DNA of 8,053 nucleotides from assembly GCA_030631125.1 (NCBI GenBank), contig DAOVLS010000092.1:1-8053 (forward strand), written 5' to 3'. This DNA is from Planctomycetales bacterium (lineage in GTDB: Bacteria > Planctomycetota > Phycisphaerae > SM23-33). The notes beneath the pieces are model-generated. The model made no database searches. It had not been told where the DNA came from and saw only the letters and a list, made by a program, of their open reading frames with translations. The position numbers were made by a program, and so were the translations under genes. Positions 1 through 5,065 of the stretch are shown piece after piece (position 1 is the first letter of the stretch; each line of letters starts with the position of its first letter).

Positions 1-362
1 ACTCGCAGGCGTTCTGGGCGGAGATGGCGCCGCTACAAACACCCGCCGACCGCGATGAATACCCCGATTACCCGGTCAAAGAAGAAGGCGTCATCCCGAA
101 ACTATTCCGGCGGTATCCGAATCTTTACGGCGACCTGTCGGCCAACAGCGGATGCAACGCGCTTGCGCGCGATCCGGACTACGCGGCGAAATTCCTCGAC
201 GAGTTCCAGGACCGATTGATGTTCGGAACGGACATCTGCGTGCCGGGAACGCCGACGCCGCTGGTGGACCTCCTGCTGAAATTCCGGGACGAAAAGCGAA
301 TCAGCGAAGAAATTTTCCAGAAAGTCGCACGCGAAAACGCCGCCAGACTGCTGGGACTGTGA
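1..362 (+). CDS. Amidohydrolase-2 family protein, C-terminal fragment (5' end outside window)
   Basis: The frame is open from the left edge (first full codon at base 3) to a TGA ending at 362. About 119 residues are visible, so the ATG at 24 is internal and not the start. The readable part begins SQAFWAEM. It contains YPNLYGDLSANSG (around residues 38-50 of the fragment), then a DEFQDRLMFGTDIC segment, and ends with ENAARLLGL. An NxYxDxSA strand, an RxMFGTD strand carrying the conserved aspartate and a terminal ENAxRLLGL helix are hallmarks of the amidohydrolase-2 (PF04909) TIM-barrel metal hydrolases and decarboxylases. The substrate cannot be told from this piece. It is transcribed toward the minus-strand cluster and is probably unrelated to it. 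No strong plus-strand terminator directly follows. Confidence 0.75.
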   Translation, partial: SQAFWAEMAPLQTPADRDEYPDYPVKEEGVIPKLFRRYPNLYGDLSANSGCNALARDPDYAAKFLDEFQDRLMFGTDICVPGTPTPLVDLLLKFRDEKRISEEIFQKVARENAARLLGL

Positions 363-429
363 TATGTCGATGAATGCTCAAAAAGCACAAGAGCAGCAAA
401 GCAATTTTCGCTATAATAAGCGTTATGTC

Positions 430-458
430 AAATAGAAACGCCCCCTTCGCAGGGGGCG
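430..458 (-). terminator. Terminator-like hairpin for the minus-strand genes
   Basis: CGCCCCC (439-445) pairs perfectly with GGGGGCG (452-458) around a 6-base loop. Read on the minus strand, the hairpin is followed by TTTCTATTTG, a broken T-tract. This is the shape of an intrinsic terminator closing transcription that comes leftward from vapBC. On the plus strand no T-tract follows, so it would not serve the amidohydrolase well. The broken T-tract and the distance of about 170 bases from the vapC stop lower confidence. Confidence 0.45.
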
Positions 459-510
459 TCGGCCCGGAGATGCTATCTCCAGGGGGGTTACTTCGCTTTT
501 AGTATAACCC
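439..510. other. Three abutting hairpins: candidate structured RNA or repeat element
   Basis: Three stems follow one another almost without gaps. Stem 1 is 439-445/452-458 (7 bp, all G-C). Stem 2 is CCCGGAGAT 463-471 with ATCTCC 475-480 and GGG 482-484 (9 bp, bulged A481, 3-base loop). Stem 3 is GGGTTA 485-490 with TAACCC 505-510 and a 14-base loop. Stem 2 ends exactly where stem 3 begins, so all three can form together and stack. Such dense pairing in a noncoding gap suggests either a folded transcript or a repeated element. No known RNA family was recognised, and the transcribed strand is unknown. Confidence 0.4.
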
Positions 511-563
511 GTCGATTATATTTATCAATAGATGTAGAAGCATTATTTGTAACACCCTTCAAA

Positions 564-609
564 CCCAGGGCGTTGTCCTGGGCTATCCTATTTATAGCCT
601 TTCGGGCTA
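564..609. repeat. Pair of small hairpins downstream of vapC
   Basis: CCCAGG (564-569) pairs with CCTGGG (577-582) over a 7-base loop. TAGCC (595-599) pairs with GGCTA (605-609) over a 5-base loop. The two perfect stems stand in tandem 18-63 bases past the vapC stop on the minus strand. No T-tract follows either one on the minus strand, so they are not clear terminators. They could stabilise the 3' end of the vapBC message or belong to a dispersed repeat. Confidence 0.4.
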
Positions 610-626
610 AACACTGGCTGTCAGGT

Positions 627-1034
627 CTATGACGGGGCGATGATTTTCAACTTCGGGAAATAGGTGCGGTAACGAGCGATATCGCGGGTAATCAGTGTCA
701 TTTTTTCAACGGCTGCGTGTGCGCCGATGAAGAAATCCGGGAGTGCCGATCGTTTGCGCCCGCCGCGCCGGCGGTACTTCACGAAGCATTTTCCCGCCAG
801 AAAGGCCGCTTCGGAAGGGATTGCCCGGCGATGCAGCATTGTCTCCGGCATCGCGGCGTCCATCTCTTCAATTCGGTCAAACCCGATTGAAACCTCCGCG
901 TAGATAATCGGGTTGATTACGAGGATGTGATCCTCGGCATACTGTTCGAGAATCCGGCCCGACCACGGAAACCACTTCTTATCTTCAGTCAGGACGTCCA
1001 GCAGGACATTCGAATCGACCATGACATCGGACAT
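627..1034 (-). CDS. vapC: PIN-domain ribonuclease toxin, VapC type
   Basis: A 135-residue PIN-domain protein. The expected acidic metal-binding residues are in place: D7 in MVDSNVLLD near the N-terminus, E47 in IIYAEVSIGF, D100 in LPDFFIGAHA and D118 in LITRDIARYRTYFP. PIN toxins of VapBC systems are Mg-dependent RNases that cleave tRNA or rRNA and are neutralised by the adjacent antitoxin. The length is normal for the family and no key residue is missing, so the toxin looks intact. Its ATG overlaps the antitoxin stop as TAATG, implying translational coupling. The closest named annotation would be 'type II toxin-antitoxin system VapC family toxin'. The cellular RNA target cannot be inferred from the sequence. 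Confidence 0.9.
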   Translation of the reverse strand: MSDVMVDSNVLLDVLTEDKKWFPWSGRILEQYAEDHILVINPIIYAEVSIGFDRIEEMDAAMPETMLHRRAIPSEAAFLAGKCFVKYRRRGGRKRSALPDFFIGAHAAVEKMTLITRDIARYRTYFPKLKIIAPS

Positions 1035-1261
1035 TATTCACCCCGCGTCAACGCCATGATCTGTTCGGTGGACATCTTTGTCGTAGCCCGTCCCCGCATA
1101 TCGGAGACCACCTTGCTTCCCCGGCTGCGACGGCTTGGCGCTTTACGGAGGATCACCTTCCGGCCGGAAACGGAAAAATCCACTTCCGTCTCCGGAAGCA
1201 GGCCGGCCTTCCGGCGAATCTCAATAGGGATTGTTACCTGACCTTTTGCCGTTACCCTCAT
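1034..1261 (-). CDS. vapB: AbrB/SpoVT-type antitoxin, VapB family
   Basis: A 75-residue protein. Residues 1-40 form a swapped-hairpin AbrB DNA-binding domain: MRVTAKGQVTIPIEIRRKAG, then LLPETEVDFSV and the strand GRKVILRKA. The basic, flexible C-terminal part (about residues 41-75, ending MALTRGE) would be the segment that wraps the toxin. VapB antitoxins of this type block the PIN active site and, with the toxin, repress their own promoter. The start is well supported by AGGAG (1269-1273 read on the minus strand) seven bases before the ATG. The gene lies immediately upstream of vapC with a one-base overlap, the standard antitoxin-first order. It is about 200 bases downstream of lipA on the same strand. 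Confidence 0.88.
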   Translation of the reverse strand: MRVTAKGQVTIPIEIRRKAGLLPETEVDFSVSGRKVILRKAPSRRSRGSKVVSDMRGRATTKMSTEQIMALTRGE

Positions 1262-1293
1262 AGTGTTTCTCCTGAGAAATCTATCGGAGTTTG

Positions 1294-1337
1294 ATTCTTA
1301 CCGGTAGTATTCTTACATATTCATACGTAAATTTCAA
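1294..1337 (-). promoter_or_regulatory. Probable vapBC promoter/operator
   Basis: On the minus strand TTGAAA (1332-1337) is a good -35 box. Sixteen bases later comes TAAGAA (1310-1315), a weak -10 box. The plus strand carries an 8-base direct repeat, ATTCTTAC, at 1294-1301 and 1309-1316 (period 15). A palindrome TACCGGTA sits at 1299-1306 between and overlapping the copies. Repeats beside the -10 box upstream of an autoregulated AbrB-type antitoxin are plausible binding sites for VapB. The weak -10 keeps confidence low. Confidence 0.35.
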
Positions 1338-1381
1338 CCCCATTTTCGTCGTTTTGGAGTCAGTTTGCAGGACCATTTTTT

Positions 1382-1482
1382 GCAGGGATACAGGGGATGC
1401 AGGAGATAAGAGAATATTGAATAATGAACAGGGAATATTCATTTTCCCCTTTTTTTATCCCCTGAATCTTATGCATCCCTGC
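1382..1482. repeat. Interrupted inverted repeat spanning the end of lipA
   Basis: Left arm segments GCAGGGAT (1382-1389) and CAGGGGAT (1391-1398) pair with ATCCCCTG (1457-1464) and ATCCCTGC (1475-1482). That makes two 8-bp stems separated by 1 and 10 unpaired bases. Inside lies a smaller hairpin, GGGAA (1431-1435) with TTCCC (1444-1448), then a run of seven T (1450-1456) on the plus strand. The right arm overlaps the last codons of lipA (stop at 1469-1471). The smaller hairpin plus T-run resembles a plus-strand terminator, but no plus-strand gene precedes it. It may be a remnant of a dispersed repeat that now forms the lipA 3' end. Confidence 0.4.
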
Positions 1483-3079
1483 CTGCTTTCAAGGCCTCTT
1501 CCGCACGGTAACTGCTTCGGACGAAGGGTCCGGCGGCGACGGACGAAAATCCCATCGCCAGGGCCTCGGTCCGCATTGTGTCGAACTGGCCCGGTTCGAC
1601 GAATCGCTCAATAGGCACGTGCTCCGGCGACGGTGCGAGGTATTGGCCTATGGTCAGAATATCGCAGCCGACCGCGCGTAAATCACGCATCACGTCGCGG
1701 ATTTCTTCGACAGTCTCGCCAAGACCTACCATCAAACCGCTTTTGATGAAAAGTTTCCGTAGGCTGGGCCGAAGCGAAGCGGAGTCCCACCTTTGTTCTG
1801 TATTTTGTTCGTCTGCGTAAGGAAGGTGGGACTCCGCTTCGCTCCGTCCCAGCCTACTGCTTGCGTATTCGAGTACATCAAGGCTTCGTTTGTATTGGGC
1901 CTGCGGGCGGACCTTTGGATACAGTCGCGGAACGGTTTCGATGTTATGGTTAAACACATCCGGGCCGGCGGAAAGGACGGTGTCTATTGCGGCCTCGTCG
2001 CCCTGGAAATCAGGCGTGAGCACCTCTATTGTAGTTTTCGGCAGGCGGCGGCGGACGGCGAGGATTGCCTTTGCGAAGTGCTCTGCCCCGCCGTCGGGCA
2101 GGTCGTCGCGGGTTACTGAAGTAATGACAACGTGTTTGAGTTTCAATCTTTCGGACGCCTCTGCTACCGCTTCGGGTTCGTCGGCGCGCGGCGGCGAGAT
2201 GTTGCCCGTCGGAACCGCGCAGAATCGGCATGAGCGGGTGCATCGGTTGCCCAGGATCATGAACGTCGCAGTGCCCCTGCCGAAACATTCGGAAATGTTC
2301 GGGCAGTTCGCGCCGGCGCAAACCGTCTCAAGTTTCAAGTCGGCCAGCAATCGGCGAACCTCGGCGCTCCTGCCCGCAGGCGGGATTCGCCTCCGCAACC
2401 AAGGCGGGAAACGCCCGCGATGAGACGGAACGGCAGGCTCGAATCCGAACACCTCGGCCATACATTCAACCAACGGTTGTTTGACTTCCTGAATCGACAC
2501 CTCTGATGCGAGCAGTTTCTCCATGCTGGTAACTTTGCAGCCGTCCAGCCCGCAAGGAACGATAAAGTCGAAATGCGAAAGGTTTGTCGAGACGTTCAGT
2601 GCGAAGCCGTGCCACGCGACCCACCGCCGGACCGCGACGCCGATAGCGGCGATTTTCTCATCCCCGACCCAAACGCCGATGGCGCCTTCGGCCCGCTTTC
2701 CCTTCAGGCCGAAGCGCCCCAGCAGGCGGATGATAACTTCTTCCAGGTCGCGGACGTATCCGCGGACGGTCCGCCCGCCTCGACCCAACCGCATAATCGG
2801 ATAACCCACGAGTTGCCCAGGCCCGTGATAGGTTACATCCCCGCCGCGAGCGGATTCGCAGACCTCGATGCCCTCGCGCGCCAGCCGGTCCCGCGAAGCA
2901 AGGATATGTTCGCTCTCGGCGCTCCGTCCAAGCGTGATAACCGGCGGGTCGTGCTCGACGAGCAGGAGATACACTCTCTCGTTGTCGTCGGCGATTACCT
3001 CTTCGAGCAATCGTCGCTGAATTTCCAGCGCCGATTCATAGGACTCGCGTCCGAGATCCAGATATACCAGTTCGGACAT
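1469..3079 (-). CDS. lipB-lipA: Fused octanoyltransferase (LipB) - lipoyl synthase (LipA), with in-frame palindromic insert
   Basis: A 536-residue fusion of two successive lipoate enzymes. Residues 1-220 are LipB, which moves octanoate from ACP to lipoyl domains: [11 protein letters not shown] at 78-88, K142 in EKIAAIG, and the catalytic C176 in VPCGL. Residues 224-536 are LipA, the radical-SAM enzyme that inserts two sulfurs. The auxiliary Fe-S cluster cysteines are C254, C259 and C265, the SAM cluster is C280-x3-C284-x2-C287, and the terminal RSSY motif is at 521-524. The joint at residues 215-225 has no stop or internal RBS. The only anomaly is residues 408-441, a 33-residue peptide encoded by a palindromic repeat between SLDVLEYAS and [14 protein letters not shown]. 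Without it the LipA part is of usual length. The ATG lies three bases past the lpd stop, implying coupled translation. All catalytic residues are kept, so both halves are probably active. Confidence 0.93.
   Translation of the reverse strand: MSELVYLDLGRESYESALEIQRRLLEEVIADDNERVYLLLVEHDPPVITLGRSAESEHILASRDRLAREGIEVCESARGGDVTYHGPGQLVGYPIMRLGRGGRTVRGYVRDLEEVIIRLLGRFGLKGKRAEGAIGVWVGDEKIAAIGVAVRRWVAWHGFALNVSTNLSHFDFIVPCGLDGCKVTSMEKLLASEVSIQEVKQPLVECMAEVFGFEPAVPSHRGRFPPWLRRRIPPAGRSAEVRRLLADLKLETVCAGANCPNISECFGRGTATFMILGNRCTRSCRFCAVPTGNISPPRADEPEAVAEASERLKLKHVVITSVTRDDLPDGGAEHFAKAILAVRRRLPKTTIEVLTPDFQGDEAAIDTVLSAGPDVFNHNIETVPRLYPKVRPQAQYKRSLDVLEYASSRLGRSEAESHLPYADEQNTEQRWDSASLRPSLRKLFIKSGLMVGLGETVEEIRDVMRDLRAVGCDILTIGQYLAPSPEHVPIERFVEPGQFDTMRTEALAMGFSSVAAGPFVRSSYRAEEALKAGRDA
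1759..1857. mobile_element. REP/BIME-like palindromic element inserted inside lipA
   Basis: Two 35-base arms, 1759-1793 and 1823-1857, are inverted copies matching at 33 of 35 positions, around a 29-base spacer (1794-1822). Each arm, read inward, begins with GTAG. It can then form its own hairpin in which TGGGAC pairs with GTCCCA (TGGGCC in the left arm, one mismatch). GTAG followed by an imperfect hairpin is the layout of REP sequences moved by RAYT (Y1/HUH) transposases, and two inverted REPs form a BIME. Total length is 99 bases, exactly 33 codons. Deleting it joins A and GG into an AGG codon, leaving [13 protein letters not shown]. No target duplication is visible, as expected for HUH transposition. 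No RAYT gene is in the window. Confidence 0.8.
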
Positions 3080-3082
3080 GAT

Positions 3083-4450
3083 TTATTTCAGCGTATGCAG
3101 CGGTAGCCCCAACCACGCTTCGGACGCTTCGAGCACCGCCTCGGCGAAGGTCGGGTGGGCGTGGACGGTCTCGGCGATATTCTCGACGGTCAGCCCGTTG
3201 CGCATCGCCAGGGCGATTTCGGCGATGACGTCGGTGGCGTGCGGACCTATGACCAGTGAGCCGAGGACCTTTCCGGTTTCGGTATCGGCGACGATTTTTA
3301 CCTGCCCGTCAATCTCGCCGTAAGCGTGTGCTATACCGCTGGCCCGCAGCGGAAAAGCCGACACGCGGACATTTTCGCCCTGCTCTTCGGTCAGCCCGAC
3401 GGCGGCGACTTCCGGGTGCGTATAGACGCCCGCCGGTACGACCGTCCGGTCGTCGCGGGCATCGTGGCCTGTGGCGTTGTCGGCGGCGATAATGCCCATT
3501 CGCGTCGCCAGATGAGCGTACTGGCGGACTTCTGCTACGTCGCCGACGGCATAGACGCCCTCGACATTCGTCCGGCAATGATCATCAACGCGGATGATTC
3601 CGCCGTCCAGTTCCACGCCGACGTCTTCAGCGCCGATATTTTCGATGTTCGCCTTGCGCCCGACAGCGGCAATCACACAAGCGGCATCGACGGTTTTACC
3701 GTCTTCGGTTTCGACAACCACGCCGGAATCGCTCGCCTTGACGCTGACGATTTTGCTGCCCGTCAGGACTGTCGCGCCGCGTTTCTTGAGGCTGCGGGCG
3801 ATTATCTTTGAGGCGTCCGGGTCAAGGTTCGCAACCAGGCGGTCCAGCATCTCGATAACCGTCGTCGGTATGCCGAGTTCGGCATAGATGGTTGCGAATT
3901 CGCACCCGATGACGCCCCCGCCGACGATGATAACGCTTTCGGGCAGGCGTTCGGCGGTGGTGGCTTCGTTCGTGGTCATAATTCGCGGCGAGTCCGGCAG
4001 GAAGCCGGGGCGGGCCGGCGCCGAACCCGTTGCGATGATAATCGCACCGGCCTGGACCTGCTCGGTTCCGTCCCCGGTTTCAACGGCGACGGTATCGGCG
4101 GCAACAAGTCGGCCCCTGCCGCGGACTACATCAACCTTGCGCGCCTTCAGCAGTCCCTCGACGCCTTTTCGCAGGCCGGCGACTACCTTTCCGACGCGGG
4201 CCATGTATGCCGGACCGTCCACGGCGGCGCCGGAACAGTTCAACCCGAAATCGGATGCGTGGTTAATCTGATGATAAATCTCGCTGGCGTGGAGCATCGC
4301 CTTTGTGGGTATGCAGCCGACGTTCAGGCACGTCCCGCCCAGGTGTCCCATTTCGATGCAGCAGACCTTCGCGCCTCGCATCGCCGCCCGCAGAGCGGCG
4401 GCGTATCCGCCCGGACCGCCACCGAGAATGATTACGTCGTAACTGCGCAT
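3083..4450 (-). CDS. lpdA: Dihydrolipoamide dehydrogenase (E3 / glycine cleavage L-protein)
   Basis: A 455-residue flavoprotein disulfide oxidoreductase that reoxidises dihydrolipoyl groups using FAD and NAD+. In order: FAD-binding GGGPGG at 10-15; the redox-active disulfide GGTCLNVGCIPTK with C41 and C46; the central NAD-binding GGGVIG at 177-182; the second FAD contact YAVGD at 300-304; and the dimerisation-domain HAHPTFAEA at 430-438, in which H432 and E437 form the catalytic acid-base pair. The length is slightly short but complete. Its position between gcvP genes and lipB-lipA points to service as the L-protein of glycine cleavage, although the same E3 could also serve 2-oxoacid dehydrogenases. 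The RBS is weak (AGG about 7 bases upstream of the ATG). Its TAA stop is three bases from the LipB start. Confidence 0.96.
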   Translation of the reverse strand: MRSYDVIILGGGPGGYAAALRAAMRGAKVCCIEMGHLGGTCLNVGCIPTKAMLHASEIYHQINHASDFGLNCSGAAVDGPAYMARVGKVVAGLRKGVEGLLKARKVDVVRGRGRLVAADTVAVETGDGTEQVQAGAIIIATGSAPARPGFLPDSPRIMTTNEATTAERLPESVIIVGGGVIGCEFATIYAELGIPTTVIEMLDRLVANLDPDASKIIARSLKKRGATVLTGSKIVSVKASDSGVVVETEDGKTVDAACVIAAVGRKANIENIGAEDVGVELDGGIIRVDDHCRTNVEGVYAVGDVAEVRQYAHLATRMGIIAADNATGHDARDDRTVVPAGVYTHPEVAAVGLTEEQGENVRVSAFPLRASGIAHAYGEIDGQVKIVADTETGKVLGSLVIGPHATDVIAEIALAMRNGLTVENIAETVHAHPTFAEAVLEASEAWLGLPLHTLK

Positions 4451-4492
4451 AAAAGACCTACCCCAAAAACGCCCAATCGGGTTCGCTGGCGA

Positions 4493-4702
4493 CTATGCAA
4501 ATTGCAGGCGCCCTTTAGGTTGGGGAATCGATCTGCCCAGTTCCTTTGCTGTCTCGATCCACTCGGTGATGACAATTTCCGCGTTGGCGAGAGCTTCCTG
4601 GTAGGTCGTCCCGTCAGCAGCGCAGCCGGGCAATTCCGGAACCTCGGCGATAAACGAGTTGTCCTCGTTACTCCAGTAGATAATGATTTCATATTTACTC
4701 AT
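4493..4702 (-). CDS. hicB: HicB-family antitoxin
   Basis: A 69-residue protein from the ATG at 4702. A GTG at 4711 would add three residues, but ATG is preferred because GGTGA lies 4-5 bases before it. The sequence starts MSKYEIIIYWSNEDNSFIAE, followed by VPELPGCAADGTTYQEALANAE and the helix IVITEWIETAKELGRSIPQP. This is the compact HicB fold: a partial RNase-H-like beta sheet with the VPELPGCxADG turn, then a helix. There is no obvious separate C-terminal DNA-binding domain. HicB sequesters HicA and usually autoregulates the operon. The gene overlaps the end of hicA by 8 bases, so the two are translationally coupled. Its TAG stop is 42 bases before lpdA. Order and overlap are typical of hicAB. 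Confidence 0.9.
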   Translation of the reverse strand: MSKYEIIIYWSNEDNSFIAEVPELPGCAADGTTYQEALANAEIVITEWIETAKELGRSIPQPKGRLQFA

Positions 4703-4955
4703 GACTTTCACCCATAAGTCCGTGCTTCAGAATCATCTTCCTGACCTGTTTTACCTGATACGGCTTGGCTTGTGACCCTTTCGGCTGCAAGTTCAAAATC
4801 TCTTCAATACCTTCCTTGAAGAAGATATGGTGGCTGCCTCGAATGCGTTCTTTAAACCCGATAAAACGCAACGACCCGCACAATCCAGTGAACGGGATGT
4901 TCGCATCAGACGCACCGCGCAAAACCCGAATTAACAATTTTTCATGCTTATTCAT
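4695..4955 (-). CDS. hicA: HicA-family mRNA interferase toxin
   Basis: An 86-residue protein with the small double-stranded-RNA-binding-like HicA fold. The family hallmark is RIRGSHHIF, with the catalytic histidine region at residues 40-43 (GSHH). It is preceded by LCGSLRFIGFKER and followed by the LNLQPKGSQAKPYQVKQVRKMILKHGL segment (beta strand plus final helix). The core is slightly extended at the N-terminus (MNKHEKLLIRVLRGASDANI), a common subtype. HicA cleaves mRNA independently of the ribosome and is held inactive by HicB. No clear Shine-Dalgarno is seen before the ATG, which could keep toxin translation low. A good promoter (4994-5021) precedes it. The pair is set between gcvPB and lpdA on the same strand, so lpdA may be co-transcribed with it. 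Confidence 0.92.
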   Translation of the reverse strand: MNKHEKLLIRVLRGASDANIPFTGLCGSLRFIGFKERIRGSHHIFFKEGIEEILNLQPKGSQAKPYQVKQVRKMILKHGLMGESHE

Positions 4956-4993
4956 CGCCCATTGGGAAACGAAGCCAGAAACCTTGCTCTCAT

Positions 4994-5021
4994 ATTATAT
5001 TACAAATCCATCTCCGTTCAA
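4994..5021 (-). promoter_or_regulatory. Sigma-70-type promoter for hicAB
   Basis: On the minus strand, TTGAAC (5016-5021) is followed after 16 bases by a perfect TATAAT (4994-4999). The predicted transcript starts near 4987, leaving about a 30-base leader before the hicA ATG at 4955. The sequence lies in the 110-base gap after the gcvPB stop (5066) and is markedly AT-rich compared with its surroundings. It probably gives hicAB, and perhaps lpdA-lipBA beyond it, expression independent of the upstream gcv promoter. Confidence 0.6.
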
Positions 5022-5065
5022 CACATATCAGCAGACCCGGCGCTCAAAATGCGATGCGTTCCAGT

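Larger units (their letters stand above)
363..626. other. Convergent intergenic gap rich in hairpins
   Basis: No coding region is supported in these 264 bases between the amidohydrolase stop and the vapC stop. The stretch holds at least five inverted repeats (listed separately) and an AT-rich centre (about 511-555). A TATAAT hexamer lies at 412-417 on the plus strand, and another at 515-520 reads on the minus strand. Neither has a convincing -35 partner, so promoters are not called here. Confidence 0.6.

Noticed and set aside
405..423. Plus-strand TATAAT at 412-417 as a promoter for the hairpin array
   Set aside because: No -35-like hexamer is found at a suitable distance, and the site sits in a small CGCT/AGCG palindrome. 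Not strong enough to call.
2371..2418. GC-rich palindromes (CCCGCAGGCGGG and GCGGGAAACGCCCGC) at the LipB-LipA joint, possibly a second inserted repeat
   Set aside because: The encoded residues ([15 protein letters not shown]) are the ordinary LipA N-terminal segment, so no extra material is present and the palindromes probably reflect codon composition.
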